Below, in pieces: positions 58,089 through 64,000 of a stretch of DNA of 64,000 bases; positions within the stretch are counted from its first letter, which is position 1, and each line of letters starts with the position of its first letter. Position numbers and translations under genes: made by a program. The notes under the pieces were generated by a model. That model saw nothing but the letters and a program-made list of their open reading frames with translations. It did not search any database and was not told where the DNA came from. Source of the stretch: Pseudogulbenkiania subflava DSM 22618. GTDB taxonomy: Bacteria; Pseudomonadota; Gammaproteobacteria; Burkholderiales; Chromobacteriaceae. The stretch lies in contig NZ_FXAG01000016.1 in the NCBI RefSeq assembly GCF_900177275.1, positions 40,610 to 104,609 on the forward strand. The letters run 5' to 3'.

Positions 58089-58847
58089 TCAGAACTTGCA
58101 ATGGGTCAGGGTGAATTCGACATCGGCCTCGGTCGGCTTGGGCCGGCTCTCGCCGGTAGCCGCATTGATGAAGCGGATATTCAGGGCGTACTTGTTGGCC
58201 GACAGCTCCGGCAGGGCGCCGAGTGACTCGTCGAAGCCGATACGGATCAGTTGCACCACCTTGCCGCCGGACATCTGCTGGAACACGCCGCGTCGCGCCA
58301 CATACTGGTGCGACTTGCCGCTATTGCGCAGCAGCTTGAGCAGAATGCGCGAGGCTTCGGCGGTCGGCATCAGGGGCCCCGCCCAGCGCTGCAGATCGAG
58401 GCGGCGCTCCTCCGGAGGCTTGAGCTGCCACAGGTAGTACGACGGCAGGTCGAACTGGCAGGTCCCCCCCGGGATACCGGCACGCTGCTTGATCGCCATC
58501 AGCCACTCGTTCTCGCGCAGATGCTGGCCGAACTTGCCGGTCAGGTCCAGCAGATCCGCCGCCGTGCCCTCGATTTCCTCGATGACGCCTTCCAGCATGT
58601 CTTCCGAGACGTTGGGGTTGTCGCGCAGGGCCTCGAGAATCTGCTTCTGCCGCTCCAGTTCTTGCAGCAGTTCGGCCTTGAGGTCGGCTCGGGAGGCCGT
58701 TTCCATCAGTTCGAACAGCGTCAGGATGGCGGAATGATGTTCGAACGGATGATCTTGGGAAATGAAGAAGGCCAGGCGTGTGTACAACTGCTCCAAACGC
58801 AGCAGCATCCGAGTTTTCTCGGTAACGGGGAATTCAAAACTGATCAC
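58089..58847 (-). CDS. zapD: Cell division protein ZapD
   Basis: The 252-residue cytoplasmic protein bundles FtsZ at the division ring. The sequence begins with the family's ISFEFPVTEKTRMLLRLEQL and contains SHQYVARRGVFQQMSGGK near the C-terminus. The start is GTG at 58847; no ATG is close. It is in the coaE-zapD-yacG run. Confidence 0.95.
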   Translation of the reverse strand: MISFEFPVTEKTRMLLRLEQLYTRLAFFISQDHPFEHHSAILTLFELMETASRADLKAELLQELERQKQILEALRDNPNVSEDMLEGVIEEIEGTAADLLDLTGKFGQHLRENEWLMAIKQRAGIPGGTCQFDLPSYYLWQLKPPEERRLDLQRWAGPLMPTAEASRILLKLLRNSGKSHQYVARRGVFQQMSGGKVVQLIRIGFDESLGALPELSANKYALNIRFINAATGESRPKPTEADVEFTLTHCKF

Positions 58848-58933
58848 GGCACCACGGCCCTTCTAGATGGCTTTTATTGGAGTAGTTGTATCGCGCCGGT
58901 CATGGGGCACCGCGGAAGAGGAACGCGGCTTCA

Positions 58934-59551
58934 TCACTGGCTCCGAGCCCTGGCGAGGCTCGACAGATAATAACGATGTTTGGCTTCGACTTGAAGCGCA
59001 AGTTCACTCAGCGAGCCGCTATTGTCAATAATATCGTCCGCGAGCCTGCGCTTGTCCTCGCGCGGCATCTGCGTCGCCATGATGGCACGCACCTGCGACT
59101 CGCTCAAACCACTACGCTGCATCACCCGCGCCACCTGCACTTCTTTGTCGCAATCGATCAGCAGGGTACGGTCGACCACATCCCGATAGGCCTGGCTCTC
59201 GAACAGCAAGGGCACCACCAGCACCGCGTACGCTCCTCGTGCCTTCGCCAGCGCCGCCAGACTGTCTTCCAGAATCATCGGGTGCAGGATGGCTTCCAGT
59301 TCGCGGCGCGCCGACGGTTGCCGGAACACCAGCTCACGCATGCGCAGGCGATCGAGCGCCCCGTCTGCCCGCTGAAAGTCGGGGCCGAAACGCGCCACGA
59401 GCATCGGCATCGCCCGCCCTCCCGGGGCCGTGAGCGCGTGTGACAGCTCGTCGGTATCGACCACCACCACCCCCTGCGCGGCAAAATAACGGGCCGCGGC
59501 CGTCTTTCCCGAGCCGATGCCACCGGTGAGTCCAACGACCTTAACGCCCAC
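58934..59551 (-). CDS. coaE: Dephospho-CoA kinase
   Basis: The 205-residue product performs the last step of coenzyme A synthesis. The P-loop GLTGGIGSGKTAAA is followed by VVVDTDELSH and the RMRELVF lid region. The start is GTG at 59551, giving the usual MGVKVVGLTGG-type N-terminus; it overlaps the pilD stop by 11 bases. The pilD-coaE order is conserved in beta- and gammaproteobacteria. Confidence 0.95.
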   Translation of the reverse strand: MGVKVVGLTGGIGSGKTAAARYFAAQGVVVVDTDELSHALTAPGGRAMPMLVARFGPDFQRADGALDRLRMRELVFRQPSARRELEAILHPMILEDSLAALAKARGAYAVLVVPLLFESQAYRDVVDRTLLIDCDKEVQVARVMQRSGLSESQVRAIMATQMPREDKRRLADDIIDNSGSLSELALQVEAKHRYYLSSLARARSQ

Positions 59552-60407
59552 CAAGATACCACCCGACGATCTGCTCGCCCCAGAGCAGGGCAATCCAGCC
59601 GGCCAACGCCAGATAGGGGCCGAACGGCAGATGCTGGCCCCGCCCCAGTCGCGCCATCAGAATCATGGCGATACCGAACACAGCCCCGACCAGCGACGAC
59701 AGCAGGATCACCAAAGGCAGCATCTTCCAGCCCAGCCAGGCACCCAGTGCCGCCAGCAGCTTGAAGTCGCCGTACCCCATGCCTTCCTTGCCCGTCGCCA
59801 GCTTGAACAGCCAGAAAATCACCCACAGCGAGACGTAACCGACCATGGCACCGATCACCGCCTCCTCCAGCGGCACGCGCCCGCCCAGCAGGCTGAACAG
59901 CAGCCCTCCCCACAGCAAGGGCAAGGTCAACGAATCGGGTAATAGCTGGGTGTCAGCATCGATGAAGGCCAATGCGATGAGCGTCGCCGTCAAGGCGGCG
60001 TATCCCAGCAAGTCGAGCGTCCAGCCGAAGCGATAGGCCAATGCCGCGAACATCGCGCCACACATCAGCTCGACCAGCGGGTAACGCGGCGCGATCGTGG
60101 CCTTGCAACTGTGGCAACGGCCGCGCAGCAGCAGGAAACTCAGTACCGGAATGTTGTGCCAGGCCCGCACCGGCGCCTGGCAGGAAGGGCAATGCGATGC
60201 GGGCGTCAGCAGGTTGAAACGCGGCATCTCCTTCGCAGGCTGCCCGCTCAACAGCGCGCACTCCAGCTGCCACTCCTGCTCCAGCATCTTGGGCAGGCGA
60301 TGAATCACCACGTTCAGGAAACTCCCCACCAACAAGCCCAGCAGCGCCACCACCCCGACCAACAGCGGAAGGTTGGCCGAAAGAACTGCATCCATCTCCG
60401 TCATCAT
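59541..60407 (-). CDS. pilD: Prepilin peptidase/N-methyltransferase PilD
   Basis: The 288-residue inner-membrane aspartyl protease cleaves and methylates type IV prepilins and type II secretion pseudopilins. The cytoplasmic zinc domain has C73, C76, C98 and C101; the catalytic Asp residues are in FIDADTQLLPD (about 150) and GMGYGDFK (214). The start overlaps the pilC stop by one base. Confidence 0.96.
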   Translation of the reverse strand: MMTEMDAVLSANLPLLVGVVALLGLLVGSFLNVVIHRLPKMLEQEWQLECALLSGQPAKEMPRFNLLTPASHCPSCQAPVRAWHNIPVLSFLLLRGRCHSCKATIAPRYPLVELMCGAMFAALAYRFGWTLDLLGYAALTATLIALAFIDADTQLLPDSLTLPLLWGGLLFSLLGGRVPLEEAVIGAMVGYVSLWVIFWLFKLATGKEGMGYGDFKLLAALGAWLGWKMLPLVILLSSLVGAVFGIAMILMARLGRGQHLPFGPYLALAGWIALLWGEQIVGWYLGGR

Positions 60408-61633
60408 CAGCCGACCACCTGCCCCATCTTGAAGATCGGCATGTACATGGCGACCACCAGGCCGCCGATCAGCACCCCGAGGACGATCATGATGACCGGT
60501 TCCATCAAGCTGGACATCGCCGCCACCGCGTTATCGACCTCTTCCTCGTAGAAGTCCGCCACCTTGTCGAGCATGTGGTCGAGCGAGCCCGACTCCTCGC
60601 CGATCGCCGTCATCTGCATCACCATATTGGGAAACAGATTGGTGCGCTGCATGGCAAAGCTCAGGCTGGAGCCAGTGCTGACCTCAGCCTGGATGCGCTT
60701 GGTGGCCTCGGCATAGACCTGGTTGCCGGAAGCCCCACCTACCGAATCCAGGGCCTCCACCAGCGGCACTCCAGCGGTAAACATGGTAGCCAAGGTACGC
60801 GACCAGCGTGCAATCGTAGCCTTCTGCACCACCTCGCCCAGCACCGGCAGCTTGAGCAGCAAGCGGTCGACCTGTTCCTGGAACTTGGGCGAACGTTTGA
60901 AAAAGAATATGGTGCCAAAAATGGCGCCGAAAATGACTCCGAAAAACAGCCACCAGTAGCTTACAAAGCCATCTGACAGCCAGATGACAAAGAGCGTAGG
61001 AGCCGGCAAATCGGCGCCAAAACTGGAAAACAGATCCTTGAACGCCGGAATCACGTACAACATGATGATGGTGGTGATGATGAAAGCGGTCGCGATAATG
61101 GCGGAAGGATAGATCATCGCCGATTTGATCTTGCCCTTGATCGCCATGATTTTTTCGCGGTAGGTCGCCAGCTTGTCCAGCAGCGAATCCAGCACGCCAC
61201 CAGTTTCGCCGGCAGCGATCAGGTTGCAGAACAGCTTGTCAAAGTACAGCGGACGCTTGCGGAAGGCCTCGGCCAGCGACATACCAGTCTCCACGTCGGC
61301 CCGGACTTCCAGCAGCATCTTGGTCACGGCAGGATTGCTATGCCCTTTGGCCGAAATATCGAAGGACTGCAGCAGAGGAACACCGGCCTTCATCATGGTG
61401 GCCAGCTGCCGGGTAAACAGGGTAATGTCGCGTTCGCTGATACTCCGGCCAAAACCAGCCTTGCGCTTCTTCAGTTTCTGGACCGTGATGCCCTGACGCC
61501 GCAGTTGGGTCTTGGCGACGGTTTCGGACTCCGCACGCATCTCGCCCCGCACCACCTTGCCGGTACGGTCCTTCCCTTCCCACTCCCAGATGTGGGCTGC
61601 CGTCGTCGGCAGTTTCTTTGCCAGAGTAGCCAT
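60407..61633 (-). CDS. pilC: Type IV pilus inner-membrane platform protein PilC
   Basis: The 408-residue product has two GspF-type domains, one on each side of the central membrane region (LFTRQLATMMKAGVPLLQSF; WSRTLATMFTAGVPLVEAL) and three membrane helices. It forms the platform that passes pilin into the growing pilus. It is placed 23 bases after pilB and overlaps pilD by one base, so the three genes form one operon. Confidence 0.96.
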   Translation of the reverse strand: MATLAKKLPTTAAHIWEWEGKDRTGKVVRGEMRAESETVAKTQLRRQGITVQKLKKRKAGFGRSISERDITLFTRQLATMMKAGVPLLQSFDISAKGHSNPAVTKMLLEVRADVETGMSLAEAFRKRPLYFDKLFCNLIAAGETGGVLDSLLDKLATYREKIMAIKGKIKSAMIYPSAIIATAFIITTIIMLYVIPAFKDLFSSFGADLPAPTLFVIWLSDGFVSYWWLFFGVIFGAIFGTIFFFKRSPKFQEQVDRLLLKLPVLGEVVQKATIARWSRTLATMFTAGVPLVEALDSVGGASGNQVYAEATKRIQAEVSTGSSLSFAMQRTNLFPNMVMQMTAIGEESGSLDHMLDKVADFYEEEVDNAVAAMSSLMEPVIMIVLGVLIGGLVVAMYMPIFKMGQVVG

Positions 61634-61656
61634 GGCGTCTTGTTTCCCTGCACTGG

Positions 61657-63366
61657 TTATTCGTTGGTGGCGGCTTCGATTTCCGCCAGCGAGGTGATGC
61701 CCTGCTTCACCTTGAGCAAGCCGGCACGACGCAGATCGACCATCCCCTCCTGCCGGGCCAGATCCGCGATGTCCACCGCCGTACCGTTTTTCATGATAAG
61801 GCGAGTCATGGCATCGGTGATGGGCATAACCTCATAAATCCCCACCCGTCCCCGATAGCCCGAATCGCGGCACTCGCGACACCCGACAGGTCCGTAAGGC
61901 TGCCAGCTGCCATCCAGCTCCGTCTCACGGTAGCCCGCCCGCAGCAGCGCCTCTTTCGGAATATCCATCGGCTTCTTGCAATTGTTGCACAAGCGTCTGG
62001 CCAGGCGCTGGGCCATGATCAGCAGCACGGAACTGGCGACGTTGAACGGCGCCACGCCCATGTTCAGCAAGCGCGTCAGCGTAGCGGGAGCATTATTGGT
62101 ATGCAGCGTGGAAAAGACCATGTGCCCGGTCTGCGCCGCCTTGATGGCGATGTCGGCGGTCTCGAAGTCGCGGATTTCACCCACCATGATCACATCCGGA
62201 TCCTGGCGCAAAAAGGCCTTCAGCGCCGACGAAAAAGTCAGCCCGGCGCGCTCGTTGACGTTCACCTGGTTGATCCCGGGCAGGTTGATTTCGACCGGGT
62301 CTTCTGCCGTGGAAATATTGGTGTCGGGCTTGTTGAGGATGTTCAGACAGGTATAGAGCGACACCGTCTTCCCGCTGCCGGTCGGGCCGGTCACCAGCAC
62401 CATGCCGTAGGGACGGCTGATGGCTTCGAGCAGCATCGCCTTCTGCTCCGGCTCAAAGCCCAACTGCTCGATATTCAACGTGGCCGCGGATTGGTCGAGA
62501 ATACGCATCACGATCTTCTCGCCAAACAGCGTCGGCAGGGTGCTGACCCGGAAATCGATGGCGCGCGTCTTGGACAACACCAGCTTCAAGCGGCCATCCT
62601 GCGGCACCCGCTTCTCGGAAATATCCAGCCGCGAGATCACCTTGATGCGCGAGGCGATCTTCTCCTTCAGCAAGAGGGGGGGCTGGGCGACTTCCTTGAG
62701 CACACCATCCACCCGGTAGCGGATGCGGTAATACTTTTCATAAGGCTCGAAATGGACGTCCGATGCTCCGCCGTTGATCGCATCCAGCAACACCTTGTGG
62801 ATGAATTTGACCACAGGGGCATCATCCACTTCGGTCTGGGCGACGGTTTTTTCCGGTTCTGCTTCCGGGTCGGCAAACTCGAGATCACCGAAGTCCTCGT
62901 CCACCAGGGCCTTGATCGCTTCGGCCCCACCCGCCTGGTAGCTGCCGATCAGCTTGCCGAGCTTGTCGTCTTCCACCACGACAACTTCGACCGACAGGCT
63001 GGTCTTGAAGGTAATGGCGTGGAAGGCCGAGGTCTGAGTGGGGTCGGAAGTGCCGATGAAGAGCCGGCCACCCCGCTTGTACAAGGGCAACAGGCGGCGC
63101 GAGCTGATCAGATCCTCGTCCACCAGCCCCTGCGGCAGTTGCTCCGGCTCAATGGCGGCAAGGTCCAGCAAAGGAAAGCCGAACACCTGCGAAGCAAACG
63201 TCGCCACCTCCAGCGAGCTCATTTTCTTGCTGAGAATAAGCTGCTCGACGAAGCTGATCGACGAGCTCTGCGCCTGGCGCTGAATAGCCTCGGCATCCTG
63301 CAACAGCAGGCTGTTATGTTGCACCAAGGCGCGGCCGAGGCCGGAAACGCCGGCAGAAACTTCCAT
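61657..63366 (-). CDS. pilB: Type IV pilus assembly ATPase PilB
   Basis: The 569-residue hexameric ATPase drives pilus extension. The N-terminal MshEN/GspE-N domain (about 30-150) is followed by DAPVVKFIHKVLLDAI, Walker A (GPTGSGKTVSLYT), the Asp box, Walker B (MVGEIRDFETADIA) and the four-cysteine zinc motif CNNCKKP...CRECRDSGY. ATG at 63366 with GAGGGA upstream is chosen; a longer frame begins upstream without support. No pilin gene is in the window. Confidence 0.96.
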   Translation of the reverse strand: MEVSAGVSGLGRALVQHNSLLLQDAEAIQRQAQSSSISFVEQLILSKKMSSLEVATFASQVFGFPLLDLAAIEPEQLPQGLVDEDLISSRRLLPLYKRGGRLFIGTSDPTQTSAFHAITFKTSLSVEVVVVEDDKLGKLIGSYQAGGAEAIKALVDEDFGDLEFADPEAEPEKTVAQTEVDDAPVVKFIHKVLLDAINGGASDVHFEPYEKYYRIRYRVDGVLKEVAQPPLLLKEKIASRIKVISRLDISEKRVPQDGRLKLVLSKTRAIDFRVSTLPTLFGEKIVMRILDQSAATLNIEQLGFEPEQKAMLLEAISRPYGMVLVTGPTGSGKTVSLYTCLNILNKPDTNISTAEDPVEINLPGINQVNVNERAGLTFSSALKAFLRQDPDVIMVGEIRDFETADIAIKAAQTGHMVFSTLHTNNAPATLTRLLNMGVAPFNVASSVLLIMAQRLARRLCNNCKKPMDIPKEALLRAGYRETELDGSWQPYGPVGCRECRDSGYRGRVGIYEVMPITDAMTRLIMKNGTAVDIADLARQEGMVDLRRAGLLKVKQGITSLAEIEAATNE

Positions 63367-63566
63367 AACGTCCCTCGTTAGAACGGAGCGATCATCCCGC
63401 CATCCGGCCAAGCCGGAGAGCGGCAGGCCATGACAGCGGCACACACCGGACTGTAGCGTAAATCTTCGTTGTCCGCATGCACTCTACCGCACAAGGATGG
63501 CTATGCTGCAAGTACCTGGCCAAGACCGGCAAGCAGCACCCGCTCCCCTGCGCACTGCACTGAAGT

Positions 63567-64000
63567 AAAAAACCACGTTCGTAGAACGTGGTTTTGCCTT
63601 ATGCCCCCCAAAGGGGGGCACACCTAGCGGCCCTTCAAAGAAGGCCCGCCCGCCTGCTCAAACTGCAACTGTTGCTGGTGCAGCTCTTCCTTTTCCTGGA
63701 ATTTCACGTACTTCTGAATCATCTCGCTGTTCAGACCCACCGTGTCTACGCAGTATCCTTTGGCCCAGAAATGGTTACCCCAAAATGGCTTCTTTCTCAT
63801 GTATGGAAAAACATTGAAGAGCCTGATGGCAGTACGTCCTTTCAGGACGCCCATCAACTCGGAGATCGCTAGCTTCGGCGGTACCTTCACCAACAGGTGT
63901 ACATGATCTACCTGCACGTTGAGTTCCACTACCTCGCATCCCAACTGCTGGCAAAACACCATCACGCACTTGTAGACCTCCTTTCCCACCGCCCCTTTCA
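63567..64000 (-). mobile_element. IS200/IS605-type insertion sequence (cut by right window edge)
   Basis: A single transposase gene lies beside an end with two hairpins: 63569-63595 (AAAACCACGTTC, loop GTA, GAACGTGGTTTT) and 63602-63620 (TGCCCCCC, AAA, GGGGGGCA). Such subterminal hairpins are recognised by Y1 transposases and mark the element's transposase-3' end. There are no terminal inverted repeats, as expected for the family. The other end and any partner gene lie outside the window. Confidence 0.82.
63624..64000 (-). CDS. tnpA: IS200/IS605-family Y1 transposase TnpA (N-terminus outside window)
   Basis: About 125 residues are visible; the frame stays open to base 64000 (Lys-Gly-Ala precede the GTG at 63989), so the start lies beyond the edge. 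The HUH metal motif is seen in VQVDHVHLLV, followed by VLKGRTAIRLF and FWAKGYCVDTVG, and the catalytic Tyr lies in EMIQKYVKFQ. It cuts and joins single-stranded DNA at hairpin ends. The visible part shows no stop or frameshift, so it may be active. Confidence 0.92.
   Translation of the reverse strand, partial: KGAVGKEVYKCVMVFCQQLGCEVVELNVQVDHVHLLVKVPPKLAISELMGVLKGRTAIRLFNVFPYMRKKPFWGNHFWAKGYCVDTVGLNSEMIQKYVKFQEKEELHQQQLQFEQAGGPSLKGR

Noticed and set aside
63569..63595. Plain terminator for the transposase gene
   Set aside because: The hairpin has T-rich flanks and may terminate transcription, but its place at the element's end together with the second hairpin fits the IS200/IS605 end structure better.

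Overview
The window reads as one contiguous piece of chromosome from a GC-rich betaproteobacterium. Gene order and protein types suggest the Neisseriales/Chromobacteriaceae side: rpsU-yqeY-dnaG-rpoD, greA-DUF4149-yhbY-rlmE-ftsH-folP-glmM, pilBCD-coaE-zapD-yacG, and DUF1841, DUF3149 and DUF2189 proteins. This placement is inference, since there is no 16S gene here and no database was searched. About 70 protein genes and one tRNA can be supported. No phage, plasmid core or CRISPR array is visible.

Left part (1-12,070): a quinoprotein alcohol-oxidation locus. A PAS hybrid histidine kinase (cut by the left edge) is followed by 1.45 kb of non-coding DNA made of structured, partly inverted repeats. 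Next come an ExaC-type aldehyde dehydrogenase, a DUF779 protein, a PedF-type cytochrome c, a quinoprotein-associated periplasmic binding protein, a SoxYZ-like carrier and a zinc metallohydrolase, then the full pqqABCDE operon. The aldehyde dehydrogenase and pqqA share a palindrome, CGACYAAAGTCG, at the same distance from a possible -10 box, which suggests one activator for both. The PQQ dehydrogenase that all of this would serve is not in the window.

12,070-18,720: a stand-alone KfrA-type DNA-binding coiled-coil protein, an undecaprenyl-pyrophosphate phosphatase-like PAP2 protein with diacylglycerol kinase, an OmpA-type lipoprotein, an rnfC-rnfD pair without the other rnf genes, a DUF1345 membrane protein and a tRNA with anticodon CAT.

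18,720-49,340: mostly conserved housekeeping blocks. These are rpoD/dnaG/yqeY/rpsU; gmk/rpoZ/spoT with thiS/thiG appended; purine permease with apt; a 45-residue DUF3149 membrane protein; an iron-sulfur flavoprotein reductase; trmB, gpx and D-2-hydroxyacid dehydrogenase; FKBP and DedA; glmM/folP/ftsH/rlmE; yhbY, greA and carB-leuE-carA. Convergent genes are usually separated by strong bidirectional terminators, including a perfect 46-bp palindrome between the FKBP and DedA genes.

49,340-64,000: fatty-acid oxidation genes (acyl-CoA dehydrogenase, etfBA, MaoC/PhaJ-type hydratase), murI, queG/tsaE/amiC, yacG-zapD-coaE and the type IV pilus genes pilD, pilC and pilB. Three copies of a second structured repeat family lie between genes here. 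An IS200/IS605-type element enters from the right edge.

The most unusual material is non-coding: the covarying repeat cluster at 1,860-3,175 and the second hairpin repeat family at 51.2, 54.7 and 58.0 kb.
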